From Agreia pratensis (GTDB taxonomy: Bacteria; Actinomycetota; Actinomycetes; Actinomycetales; Microbacteriaceae): DNA of 64,000 nucleotides. Shown here one piece after another: positions 27,401-39,375 of this stretch. The notes below the pieces were generated by a model, which saw only the letters and a program-made list of their open reading frames with translations, made no database searches and was not told the DNA's origin. Location of the stretch: contig NZ_FXAY01000007.1 in the NCBI RefSeq assembly GCF_900177685.1, positions 1 through 64,000 of the forward strand, in the 5' to 3' direction. Position numbers and translations under genes: made by a program. Numbering within the stretch: position 1 is the first letter of the stretch; each line of letters starts with the position of its first letter.

Positions 27401-27571
27401 GGCCATCGGCGTGAAGTCCGCGTCGCGCGCTGCCGAGAACGGCACCGGTTCGCCCGCGACCGTCCAGGCTCCGGCAGCGACCGGCACGGACTCGTGGACG
27501 ATGGCCGTGGGCAGGTATTCGCCGAGAAAGCGATCCACCCGTGCGGCGGACTTGTCTTGATCGAGGTGCAT
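24488..27571 (-). CDS. GH38 alpha-mannosidase
   Basis: This 1027-residue enzyme has the GH38 catalytic domain with the zinc motif ATGHAHIDSAWLW (H268, H270, D272), the nucleophile D347 in NMWVESDVTMPSGES, and the WLPDSFGYSGALPQLL block, followed by the long beta-sandwich C terminus. Length and order match bacterial class II alpha-mannosidases, which cleave alpha-linked mannose from N-glycan-like oligosaccharides. No signal peptide is present, so it acts on imported oligosaccharide. The ATG at 27571 lies 5 bp after the stop of the ABC permease gene, placing it in the same operon. Confidence 0.88.
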   Translation of the reverse strand: MHLDQDKSAARVDRFLGEYLPTAIVHESVPVAAGAWTVAGEPVPFSAARDADFTPMASGTRWGEPWGTTWLHITGTVPERWQTQGGRYRIELSLDLGFSQSKPGFQCEGLVRTPAGRAVKGLEPRNHHVPLDALPGETFEFYVEAASNPDLSGGDDFKSQRAFAPTPFGDRSTAPAGELYTLGRLELRLIDVELESFELELRVLRGLMAELADSDPRRLRILLALGAALDALDPDDLGGSVSAGRAVLEPVLAAPAAHSAHRIVATGHAHIDSAWLWPTRETVRKCIRTFSNVLDLMDRDPELNFTCSSAQQYAWVKAADPELFSRLAARVSEGRFVPVGNMWVESDVTMPSGESLARQLLEGGRFFIEEFGQAADVGWLPDSFGYSGALPQLLRQAGLRWFFTQKMSWNETNAMPHHSFVWEGIDGSRIFTHFPPVNTYSGDMRPTELARDNRNFSDHGMASTSLMPFGYGDGGGGPTRDMMAAGRLQGDLEGSPKLRFATAREFFTEAEAEYVDPPVWSGEMYLEFHRGIFTSQARTKRGNRRNERLLAEAETWASAATVLTGAPYPGAELDELWRAVLLLQFHDILPGTAIAWVHREAEASHAETTERLEKIIATALRHLTGEGEVAIALNASPVTVRGIRARAARVVEEDAAQVSAMTGSASAPAHSGAGSFVLENDVVVVVVEADGTISRMSDKVTGRDLIADGRRANLLQLHRDEPNQWDAWDLDASYRASSHDLIEGTAVRDGDAVIVRRQFGSSSVVQRIELDGDAPTVRIRSEIDWHERRKLLKLAFPLDLHAPAAAYETQFGHVSRPVHTNTSWDAARYEVCAHRWVHVGEPGFGAAIANDGLYGHDVTRQVDDGRVVTVVRQSLLRAPTFPDPEADQGDHIITSTLTVAPDIADAIRAGRAADAPTRVVRGARVPSRLIAAVAPAGSTVTSVIAETVKLAADASGDVIVRLYESEGRRSSVRIEAGFATESCAIVDLLERPRADGAAVPAQPDGGFLLELRPFEVVTLRIRKAQNA

Positions 27572-27576
27572 GAACG

Positions 27577-28473
27577 TCAGTCGCGGAGGCCCGTGTTGAT
27601 GTCGGAACTGGTGATGTATTTCTGAAACACCAGATAGAGGAGTACGAGCGGAATCATCGAGATGACAGAAGCGGCCAAGAGGATGGCCCAATCGATGTTC
27701 TCCGACCCGAGCAGGGTGCGCAGCGCGATCTGCAGCGTGAAATTCTTCGGGTCGCTCAGAATGATGAGCGGGAAGATGTAGTCGTTCCACCGCCACTGGA
27801 ACGAGATGATCGCCAGCGTCAGCATGATCGGCTTTGCGAGGGGCAGCATGATGCGGAAGAAGATCGACAGCTCGTTCGCGCCATCGATTCTGGCCGCGTC
27901 GAGCAGCTCGTCGGGCACCGTGATGAAGAACTGCCTGAACATGAATACCCCGGTGGGCGTCAGGATCGAGGGCAGGATGACGCCGATGAGCGAGTTGTAG
28001 AAGCCCAGGTCACGCACCACGGAGAAGGTCGGGCTCAGGATGACCTCGCCGGGCAGCATGGTCATCGACAGAATGCACAGAGCGAACACGGAGAGCCACG
28101 GAGCGCGGTACTTCGCGAGCGCATACCCCGCGGTCGCGCAGAAGAAGACGGTGAGAGCTGTCGTGAGGGTGGCCACGACGATCGTGTTTCCGAAGTAGCG
28201 CACGAAGTCGATGCGCTCCCACGCACGCATATACCCGTCGACCGTCCACTCTCGAGGCAGGAAGGAGAGCGGATAGGTGAAGAGCTCGCCGCCTCCCTTG
28301 AAGGAGGAGAGCAGGAACCACAGGAGCGGAAAAGCCATGAGGATGGCGAGCACCCAGAGCATGGTGGTCGGCAGGATGGACCGACGGATCTCGCCGGACT
28401 TCTTGCGCATGACAGCTCGGGGTGATCGACGGAATCGTGAAGCTGTCGCCTGGGGCATCGTCTCGGTCGCCAT
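27577..28473 (-). CDS. Carbohydrate ABC transporter permease (MalG type)
   Basis: This 298-residue inner-membrane protein has six hydrophobic segments and the permease loop motif DAARIDGANELSIFFRIMLPLAKP, the EAA loop that contacts the ATPase. The N terminus is basic and cytoplasmic. Its first codon overlaps the stop of the partner permease by one base (TAATG). No ATPase gene is in the locus, as is common in actinobacteria, where a shared MsiK-type ATPase serves many sugar importers. Confidence 0.85.
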   Translation of the reverse strand: MATETMPQATASRFRRSPRAVMRKKSGEIRRSILPTTMLWVLAILMAFPLLWFLLSSFKGGGELFTYPLSFLPREWTVDGYMRAWERIDFVRYFGNTIVVATLTTALTVFFCATAGYALAKYRAPWLSVFALCILSMTMLPGEVILSPTFSVVRDLGFYNSLIGVILPSILTPTGVFMFRQFFITVPDELLDAARIDGANELSIFFRIMLPLAKPIMLTLAIISFQWRWNDYIFPLIILSDPKNFTLQIALRTLLGSENIDWAILLAASVISMIPLVLLYLVFQKYITSSDINTGLRD

Positions 28474-29432
28474 TAGCGAGTGGCCTTCCTGTTGATCGCG
28501 ATCTGGATGAGTGCGATGACCATCAGAATGACGAGAAGCACCATCGACGCCGCGCTGGCGTAGCCCACATTCGATTGGGCGAAGCCCGTCTGGTAGATGT
28601 ACTGCACGATGAGCTGGTTCGAGGTACCCGGGCCACCGTTGTTCAGGGCCTGGATCATGGCGAACTCCTTCATCTGACCCAGCGTCGACAGAAGGATCAC
28701 CAGAACAGATGTGGGGGCGATTCCGGGGAGCGTGATTGACACGAAGCGCTGCCAGCCGTTGGCCCCGTCGAGTTCAGCGGCCTCGTAATACGACTTCGGC
28801 ACGTTGTTCAGAGCGGCGATGAAGAGAAGCATGTTGAACGCCGCTCCGGCCCACGCTGAGGCCACGATGACCACCATCAGCGACAGGTTGGGGTCTGACG
28901 ACCAGGGCACCGCGCCGCCACCGAGTGAGGTGATCACGTAGTTCACGAACCCGAAGTTCTCGCCGAACATCCAGCGCCAGATAACACCGGTGACGATCGG
29001 CGACACCAGCCAGGGCAGGAAGAAGATGATGCGGGCCGCCGTCTTTCCTCGCGCCCGCAGGTTGGTGAGGGCGACTGCGAGGGATAGCGACAGTGCGTAT
29101 CCGAGTGGCACGGAGAAGACGGTATAGATGAGCGTGCGACCGAGCGCTGCGTAGAACGTGGGATCGCTGGCCAGCTTGGTGTAGTTGTCGAGGCCGATGA
29201 AGGTCATCGGCCCGAAACCCTTGTACGAGGTGAACGAGTATGTGAGGCCGAGCACACCCGGCCAGATGAAGAAGAGCGCCATGAGGATGATCACCCCGGC
29301 CGACAACACGAGAGGCGTCAGGCGATAACGCCGCTTCGCTCGGCGACGGCGAGGCTGCACCGTGCCGGTACTCACGTCGCCCGGCTCATCCTGGGCCTCT
29401 GCACCAACGACGCTGCGCATCGTGCTGGTCAT
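28473..29432 (-). CDS. Carbohydrate ABC transporter permease (MalF type)
   Basis: This 319-residue protein has six hydrophobic segments after a charged N terminus and carries the EAA loop (YYEAAELDGANGWQRFVSITLP). It is the partner of the permease encoded immediately downstream. A 14-bp perfect hairpin separates it from the upstream binding-protein gene, which would keep permease levels below those of the binding protein. Confidence 0.85.
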   Translation of the reverse strand: MTSTMRSVVGAEAQDEPGDVSTGTVQPRRRRAKRRYRLTPLVLSAGVIILMALFFIWPGVLGLTYSFTSYKGFGPMTFIGLDNYTKLASDPTFYAALGRTLIYTVFSVPLGYALSLSLAVALTNLRARGKTAARIIFFLPWLVSPIVTGVIWRWMFGENFGFVNYVITSLGGGAVPWSSDPNLSLMVVIVASAWAGAAFNMLLFIAALNNVPKSYYEAAELDGANGWQRFVSITLPGIAPTSVLVILLSTLGQMKEFAMIQALNNGGPGTSNQLIVQYIYQTGFAQSNVGYASAASMVLLVILMVIALIQIAINRKATR

Positions 29433-29498
29433 GTTCTCTCCTCGGGTGGGGTGTACGGATGGCTCACGAATGCGACGTGCGACGCACGACCGCGGCCG

Positions 29499-29534
29499 GG
29501 TTCCGGTGCGCCGTGGGGACGGCGCACCGGAACC
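29499..29534 (-). terminator. Intercistronic hairpin after the binding-protein gene
   Basis: GGTTCCGGTGCGCC (29499-29512) pairs perfectly with 29521-29534 across an 8-nt loop. It starts 5 bp after the binding-protein stop (29540) and lies about 70 bp before the permease start. It probably acts as a partial terminator or a 3' mRNA stabiliser that sets a high binding-protein to permease ratio. Confidence 0.65.
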
Positions 29535-29539
29535 GTTTC

Positions 29540-30790
29540 TCAGCCGAGGGCTGCCTTGGTGGCCTTGGTGATCGCGTCGATCGTCTGGTCGATCGTCTGC
29601 TCACCGCTGAGATACTTGATGGTCTCGTCCTTCAGCGGCTCGACCTCGAGGCTCTTGCCCTCGTACCCCTGGCGCAGCTGATCTGTTGTCTGCACCGCGG
29701 ACACGTCCGGTGAGGCCGCGATCTCCGCGTTGTACAGCGCGAATGCGTCGGCATTCTTCGGGTACGAGACATTCAGTCCGCTCACCGATGGCAGGCATCC
29801 CGCGATTTCGCAGTACGCGGTGTAGTTCTCAGGCTGGTACAGCCACGAGATGAACTTCGTCGTCGCCTCGTCTTTTCCTCGCCCGCTGAAACCGACGATC
29901 CACGATGCGGCGCCGTAGTTCGTCGCCTTGACCGGCTGCTGCGGAGTCGGAACGGAGGCCCAGGCGAAGTCGGTGATGTTGGCCTGGAAGTCCGCGATCT
30001 GCCACACGCCGGAGTAGTACGCGGCGACCTGTCCGCTCTTGAAGGTAGCGCTTGCGTCGTCGCCGGCTGTCCAGACCGACTTCGGCATGAAGCCGTCGTC
30101 GTTCATCGACTTGAAGTACTCGAGGGCGGTCTTGCCCTCATCATCGATAGAGAAGTCGTCGCCGTCCTGAACGACGCCCTGGCTGCCGAACTCGTAGAGG
30201 AACGAACGCAGGCGGTGGGCCGAGGCATCCATCGTGAGCCCGTACTGGGCACCCGCTCCGGCCTGGACCTGCTTGGCCTTGGCCACGAATTCGTCCCACG
30301 TCCACGTCTGACTCTCGTCGGTCGGGTAGCTCACTCCGGCCTTGTCCCACAGGTCTTTGTTGATGAACATGCCCACCGAGGTGAGGCTGGAGGGAAGAGC
30401 CTTCACCTTCTTGTCGGCCGGGTCCTCGACGGTCAGGGTGGGAAGCACATTGGCATCCTTGGAGATGCTCGTGAGGTCGAGCAGCTGGTCCTTCCACAGC
30501 GGGTCGACGTTTGCCGCCGCGGCGATGTTGGGAAGGTCGTCCGCCTGGGCGCTGTTGCGCAGACGCGTGGTGAGGTCGTCTCCCGGAACGTCGACGATCT
30601 CGACCTTGGTGCCGGTCTCCTCGAAGTACTTGTCGGCCATCTTCTGGTAGCCGCCGCCCTGAGTCGCGTCGCCCGAAAGCACGAACTTGAGGGGGGCCGA
30701 GTCGTCACTCGCACTGGAGCACGCGGTCATGGATGCCAGCAGCGCACCGAACGCGACAACTGTCGCAGCGACGCGAATTCTGTGATTCAC
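29540..30790 (-). CDS. Sugar ABC transporter substrate-binding lipoprotein
   Basis: This 416-residue protein has a lipoprotein signal (VVAFGALLASMTACSS, acylated Cys at residue 24) and the family 1 extracellular solute-binding domain with the usual two-lobe pattern (GGGYQKMADKYFEETGTKVEI near the start, GVWQIADFQ in the middle). It would sit on the outer membrane face and deliver an oligosaccharide to the two permeases encoded downstream. The alpha-mannosidase in the same operon suggests a mannose-containing ligand. An operator-like palindrome overlaps its promoter. Confidence 0.87.
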   Translation of the reverse strand: MNHRIRVAATVVAFGALLASMTACSSASDDSAPLKFVLSGDATQGGGYQKMADKYFEETGTKVEIVDVPGDDLTTRLRNSAQADDLPNIAAAANVDPLWKDQLLDLTSISKDANVLPTLTVEDPADKKVKALPSSLTSVGMFINKDLWDKAGVSYPTDESQTWTWDEFVAKAKQVQAGAGAQYGLTMDASAHRLRSFLYEFGSQGVVQDGDDFSIDDEGKTALEYFKSMNDDGFMPKSVWTAGDDASATFKSGQVAAYYSGVWQIADFQANITDFAWASVPTPQQPVKATNYGAASWIVGFSGRGKDEATTKFISWLYQPENYTAYCEIAGCLPSVSGLNVSYPKNADAFALYNAEIAASPDVSAVQTTDQLRQGYEGKSLEVEPLKDETIKYLSGEQTIDQTIDAITKATKAALG

Positions 30791-30853
30791 AAGGAGCCTT
30801 TCATGGGGCGGGTGAGGGCGAAGCGCTGTAATTCATCGCTTCTCAGTTGATCT

Positions 30854-30889
30854 TTTGTATCAGTGCAAGGGTTATCTGGTCAACGACCA
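30854..30889 (-). promoter_or_regulatory. Promoter and operator-like palindrome for the ABC operon
   Basis: On the - strand TTGACC (30878-30883) and TACAAA (30854-30859) form a promoter with an 18-bp spacer, 64 bp before the binding-protein start. TGGTC-AAC-GACCA (30877-30889) is an inverted repeat covering the -35, well placed for repression. The ROK regulator encoded at 32900-34072 is the nearest candidate. Confidence 0.5.
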
Positions 30890-30985
30890 AAAGCACGCGA
30901 GTCCGCGAACTTCTTCGGCTTGAAACAGGCGTTTACACACATGAAACATTTGTTCTCACCTGTAAGGGCGTGATCTTCAGGAAGC

Positions 30986-31016
30986 TTGCAGTGAACGGAA
31001 GAGCGTGCTTTATTAT
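30986..31016 (+). promoter_or_regulatory. Possible promoter for the amino-sugar operon
   Basis: TTGCAG (30986-30991) and TATTAT (31011-31016) form a promoter-like pair with a long 19-bp spacer in the 376-bp gap between the divergent operons. Transcription would begin near 31023. The rest of this gap holds no further gene that I can support. Confidence 0.4.
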
Positions 31017-31166
31017 CACTATGAGGCAATGATGCAGCCGATCGCCTCGCGAAAGGATGGACCTCCTCACCCGCTACTGACGAACGAAGAGAACCGGAGA
31101 GTCGTGCTTTCAGGCGCCCAACCACCCCGCCACCCGTCGTCGAACCCGAATGCGGGTGGTGACGAG

Positions 31167-32096
31167 GTGTCGCTCTCGGTCGTCGGGATCGATGTCGGTG
31201 GAACGAAGACCCACATCCGCGCCATCGACTCATCGGACTCCACGAGCGAGATCGTCGTGCCCTCCGCAGAGTGGAGACGCGGCTCACTCTTCTCTGATGA
31301 CGACAATTTCGTTCGGCTCAGCGCGACCGTGCGCTCGCTCGGCTCTGTCACCCGAGACACGGTCATCGTCGCCGGCGTGCACGGATGCGACACCGACGAG
31401 CAGATCATGCTGGCCGAGGCCAGGCTCGGATCCCTTTTGGACGCCGAGGTGACCGTCGTCAACGACGCCCTGCTGTTGCACCACGCCACGACCATCCGAC
31501 CGACAATCGAAATGATCGTCGGGACCGGCGCGGTGATCAGTGGAACGACCGCGGCCGGCACCCGTGTGACGGTCGACGGCTATGGCTGGCCCCTCGGCGA
31601 CAAGGGGAGTTCTCACGATCTCGTCTCTGCGGCCCTGCGCGCCACCCTCGCCGCCGCAGACAGGGGCGAAGTCGATCAAGACTCCTTGTTCAGCGCGATG
31701 CTCGGCGCCTTTCGCGCCCGCGGTGCAGCAGAACTGGCGGAACAGGCGTCATCGGGCGCCAGCGGAGCGGCCTGGGGGCGGCACGCATCCATCGTCTTCG
31801 ATCAGGCGGCAGCCGGCTCCCCCGCGGCGGCGGCGATCATCGACCGTGCCGCACTCGCCCTCGCCGAGGGTGCAGCACACGTGATCAGAAGAGGCGCCAT
31901 CGGTCGCACCGTGGTGGCCGGCGGTGGCGTGATCGTCAATCAGCCGAGCTACGAGGCCGCGGTCCGCGCTCACCTCGAGCGGATTCTGCCGGGTGTAGAT
32001 CTCCTGGTCGTTCGCACCCCTCCCGTGCAGGGCGCGGTGCAGTGGGCCGGCGAACGACGAGCCGCGCTCGCCGAGCGATCGGTGCTCGAGTCATGA
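31167..32096 (+). CDS. BadF/BadG-family kinase, probably amino-sugar kinase
   Basis: This 309-residue protein has the ASKHA phosphate loop VVGIDVGGTKTHIRAID at its start, TVVNDALLLHH around the catalytic aspartate region and the second phosphate motif MIVGTGAVISGT; together these mark the BadF/N-acetylglucosamine kinase family. Its stop overlaps the nagB start (ATGA), so the two are coupled, and a product of GlcNAc- or GlcN-6-phosphate is likely. GTG 31167 puts the loop at the usual distance from the N terminus, but the ribosome-binding site is poor. In-frame starts at 31005-31032 and 31104 would add a polar extension of up to 54 residues. Confidence 0.72.
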   Translation: MSLSVVGIDVGGTKTHIRAIDSSDSTSEIVVPSAEWRRGSLFSDDDNFVRLSATVRSLGSVTRDTVIVAGVHGCDTDEQIMLAEARLGSLLDAEVTVVNDALLLHHATTIRPTIEMIVGTGAVISGTTAAGTRVTVDGYGWPLGDKGSSHDLVSAALRATLAAADRGEVDQDSLFSAMLGAFRARGAAELAEQASSGASGAAWGRHASIVFDQAAAGSPAAAAIIDRAALALAEGAAHVIRRGAIGRTVVAGGGVIVNQPSYEAAVRAHLERILPGVDLLVVRTPPVQGAVQWAGERRAALAERSVLES

Positions 32097-32860
32097 GTTC
32101 CGCTTCTCTCGCTCGCCCGCTCACCTCGCTGAGGGTCTGCGTCGCCTCAGACGCCGAGGCCGCGGCAGAACTGGCGGCCACTCGCATCCTGGCCCTTCTC
32201 AGAGAAAAGCCGACGGCATCACTCGGCGTCGCCACCGGCTCTACGCCCTCGCCCGTCTATCGCGCCCTCGCACGGGCCATGCGGTCGACGCCCCTCGACC
32301 TCTCGCGGGCGAGAGCCTTCGCCCTGGACGAATACGTAGGCATCGACCCCCGCCTGCCCCAGAGCTACCGCAGTGTCATCGACGCAGAGGTGACCGAACC
32401 GCTCGGATTCGACCGCCGTCTCGTCTCCGTGCCCGATGGTTCGGCCACCGATCTCGCCGCGGCCGCCAGCGCCTACGAGGCAAGCATCGACTCGATAGGC
32501 GGTGTCGACCTGCAGATTCTCGGCATCGGCCACAACGGCCACATCGGATTCAACGAGCCCGGCTCCGCACACGACTCGCTGACCCGTGTCGTAGACCTGG
32601 CCGAGGAGACCCGAGAAGCGAACGCACGGTTCTTCGACGGCGACGTCGACCTCGTGCCGCGCCAGGCCATGACCCAGGGAATCGGCACGATTCTCAAGGC
32701 TCGTTCGATCGTGCTGCTCGCATTCGGCTCCGGCAAGGCCGAGGCAGTCGCCCAAGCACTCGAGGGCCCGATCGACCAGGCCAGTCCCGCGTCCGCGCTC
32801 CGGCGGCACGCCGACGTCACCATACTTCTAGACAAGGCCGCAGCGTCGTCGCTGAGCTGA
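32093..32860 (+). CDS. nagB: Glucosamine-6-phosphate deaminase
   Basis: This 255-residue protein carries the NagB signatures GVATGSTPSPVYRAL, FALDEYVGI and the catalytic LGIGHNGHIGFNEPG. NagB converts glucosamine 6-phosphate to fructose 6-phosphate and ammonia, feeding glycolysis. The ATG at 32093 overlaps the kinase stop. No deacetylase NagA gene is present here, so either the kinase makes glucosamine 6-phosphate directly or NagA is encoded elsewhere. Together with the mannosidase and galactosidase it suggests breakdown of GlcNAc-containing glycans. Confidence 0.92.
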   Translation: MSSASLARPLTSLRVCVASDAEAAAELAATRILALLREKPTASLGVATGSTPSPVYRALARAMRSTPLDLSRARAFALDEYVGIDPRLPQSYRSVIDAEVTEPLGFDRRLVSVPDGSATDLAAAASAYEASIDSIGGVDLQILGIGHNGHIGFNEPGSAHDSLTRVVDLAEETREANARFFDGDVDLVPRQAMTQGIGTILKARSIVLLAFGSGKAEAVAQALEGPIDQASPASALRRHADVTILLDKAAASSLS

Positions 32861-32899
32861 GACCGCCGATACCGGGCCCGCTGTCGAAAGAAGAGATCG

Positions 32900-34064
32900 A
32901 TGAACATGAAGAAGCGAACAGCAACGACCCGGGTCGTCACGCAGATCAACCGAACGGCGATTCTCGATTGCCTCGAAGAGAACGGGCCCCTCTCTCGCAA
33001 ACAGATCGGTGCAAAGACCGGGCTGAGCCCGGCCACGGTCGAACGGCTCAGCGCGGCGATGCTCGCCGAAGGCATTCTGGCTCATGAGGGCATGCAGCAG
33101 TCCTCGGGCGGACGCCCATCCAACCTTCTTCGAGCCGCCGGCGAATCGCGAGTGATCGCGGCAATCGAGGTGCGGCGCGACTCGGCTCACGGGCTCCTGC
33201 GCGACTTCGGCCGCAAGACCGTCACCACCGAGGTCGTCGAATTCGACGAAGATCCGGCCACCGGCGCCGTTTCCGCCTCCACCCGGCTCGCAGGCACTCT
33301 CGCCCTGACGCAGAGACTCGTCGAGGCGGCCACGAGCGAAAAACGCGAGCTGATGGGGATCGGCATCTCTGTGCCCGGCATCGTGCACGACGGGCGGGTG
33401 ATGAACACGGCTGAACTGGGCTGGCGCGACATCGCGCTCGCCTCGATCGTCGCGAGCGCGACCGACCTTCCCGTGCACGTCGAGAACGATGCCAACTGCA
33501 TCGCCTTCGGCGAGTGGGCCCTCGGAGCGGGCAGGGGAACCCAGAGTGTGGCGTCCTACCTCCTCGGAGAGGGTGTCGGCGCTGGCATCGTGAACAACGG
33601 AGAGATCTACCGGGGGTTCCGCTCCGCTGCCGGCGAGGTCGGCTTCCTCTTCACCGAGCGCGGCGCCCTCGCTCGTTATTTCACCGACCAGGGAGACCTC
33701 GAATCGAGAATCGCGGGCGTCGCAAGCAGCCACGGTCAGGTGCGATTGGCGGCGCCAGAGGCGATGCAGAGGCTCCTCGACGATGCGGCCGACAAGATCC
33801 CCTCGGCAAAAGACGCCGCCGACGAGCTGTTCGACCTGCTCGCCTTCTCGTGCGGAGCGCTCGCGACCGTGCTCGACCCCGAGGTCATCATTCTCGCCGG
33901 ACATCTCGCTCGGCATCCGGCTTTCGCGATTCGCGAGATCTCGGCTCGTCTCGTGGGACGCATCCCGTTTCCTCCGCGCCTCGTGGCGGGAACTCTCGGA
34001 GATGACGGAGCGCTCCTGGGTGTGGCGGAGATCATCACGAGACAGGTAAGAGGGTCAACCTATC

Positions 34065-34072
<8 letters not shown>
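32900..34072 (+). CDS. ROK-family transcriptional regulator
   Basis: This 390-residue protein has an N-terminal winged helix (LSRKQIGAKTGLSPATVERL, about residues 32-51) followed by a ROK sugar-kinase-like domain (GIGISVPGIVHDGRV, VENDANCIAFGEWALGAG). The usual DxGGT phosphate loop is replaced by AIEVRRDS, and the Cys-rich zinc motif that normally follows AGEIG is absent (AAGEVGFLFTERGALARYF), so it should not act as a kinase. A NagC- or XylR-like repressor sensing a sugar is likely. It overlaps the next gene by 8 nt. Confidence 0.82.
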
Positions 34073-38368
<4,296 letters not shown>

Positions 38369-38384
38369 CAGTAAGCTCCCACCC

Positions 38385-38783
38385 ATGGAACCAGAAAAGA
38401 GCGCGCTCAAGCTGCTTCCGAAACCGATCGTCAACAGGCAGGCCCGCGTCGCCGCCGTCAACGCCACGCTCGCGGGCACCCTCGCCGCGATCGGCTTCAT
38501 CGTGCTCTGGGCGCCGCTCTATCTGCTCCGCGCAGACGGCCAGCTCGTGCTCGCGCCCTTCGTCTTCATCTCCATCCCGGTGATCTGGTACTTCGCCATC
38601 CGCGCGATCGTCTTCGCGCGACGCGGCCTGCGCTGGGCGACAACTCCCGAGGCCGCCGGAGCCACGGGATTGGGTGTCCGCGCCGCTCGCCGCAGCCTCA
38701 TCGGAGGTATCGCAGCTGTCGTCCTCCCGGTGCCGCTGTTCCTCTTGGGCGGGCTCCCATTGACACTGCTCGGTCTCGGCTGA
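38385..38783 (+). CDS. Small membrane protein of unknown function
   Basis: This 132-residue protein has a basic N-terminal stretch (ALKLLPKPIVNRQARVA) and three or four hydrophobic segments (about residues 25-45, 50-70 and 100-130). It starts 16 bp after the beta-galactosidase stop and reads the same way, so it may share that transcript. No family is recognisable and no catalytic motif is visible. Confidence 0.55.
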   Translation: MEPEKSALKLLPKPIVNRQARVAAVNATLAGTLAAIGFIVLWAPLYLLRADGQLVLAPFVFISIPVIWYFAIRAIVFARRGLRWATTPEAAGATGLGVRAARRSLIGGIAAVVLPVPLFLLGGLPLTLLGLG

Positions 38784-38807
38784 GCGAGACAGCGCAGCTG
38801 GCGCCCA

Positions 38808-38821
38808 TGCCCAGAAGGGCA
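38808..38821. terminator. Hairpin between convergent genes
   Basis: TGCCC-AGAA-GGGCA is a perfect 5-bp stem in the 63-bp gap between two convergent genes. It could serve as a weak bidirectional terminator; there is no T tract on either side. Confidence 0.4.
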
Positions 38822-38846
38822 CGCCCGGAACCCTAAACCGAGCGAC

Positions 38847-39353
38847 TCACCCTGCGGGAAGGATCGCTGAGCTGAACTTACCCGGCGACGAGACCGCCGC
38901 CGCGGGAGTAGACAGAGACTCCCCCACGCGCGCGTGGGCGTTCGCCACGATCTCTTCCACAGACGAAGGAATACGGCCACCACGCGTCGGCTCGACCCAC
39001 GACCCGGCCGGGCTTGACTCGACCTCATCCAACACGACCACTGTCATCGGGCCGACCTGGAACTGACTCAGCGGACAGAGCAGGAGGCCCGGAAGAATCA
39101 CGACCTCTTCATCACCCGCCTCACGTGAAAGAGGCCCCAACACTCGGCCGTTCGCACTCACGATGCACAACAGCACCGGAGAAGTGAAATTCTCACTCGC
39201 CACGCGCGGATTCTGAGAAGCCGGCAGCAAGCCATTCGTCACAAACGGAGCCACCGCCGCCGCAAGAGCCGGGTGCCCCCGGAACACGAGGTCTTGCACC
39301 CGCGGCAGGCTCCGCACAATCTCCATGAACTGCTCAAAATCCGGATTAGCCAC
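38847..39353 (-). CDS. Probable compact ADP-ribosyltransferase-fold protein
   Basis: This 168-residue protein shows the three blocks of R-S-E type ADP-ribosyltransferases in the right order. R25 lies in VFRGHP. NGLLPASQNPRVASENF (40-56) resembles the GFLSTSLNPxVAxxF block that carries the STS motif. E82/E83 in EAGDEEVVILPG (78-89) resemble the ExE turn before the 'LxPG' strand, followed by FQVGPMTVVVLDE. The STS triplet is changed to PAS, so activity or specificity may differ. The GTG start follows AGGAA by 6 nt. It lies 22 bp downstream of an ADP-ribosylglycohydrolase gene in the same operon, which strongly supports the call. It has no secretion signal. Confidence 0.6.
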   Translation of the reverse strand: MANPDFEQFMEIVRSLPRVQDLVFRGHPALAAAVAPFVTNGLLPASQNPRVASENFTSPVLLCIVSANGRVLGPLSREAGDEEVVILPGLLLCPLSQFQVGPMTVVVLDEVESSPAGSWVEPTRGGRIPSSVEEIVANAHARVGESLSTPAAAVSSPGKFSSAILPAG

Positions 39354-39375
39354 GATGTTCCTTTACTCGTTGGTT

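Noticed and set aside
38847-39353. SseB-type or immunity-protein identity for the 168-residue protein
   Set aside because: The ordered VFRG, LPASQNPRVA and EEVVILPG blocks and the ARH neighbour fit an ADP-ribosyltransferase fold better than an SseB domain.
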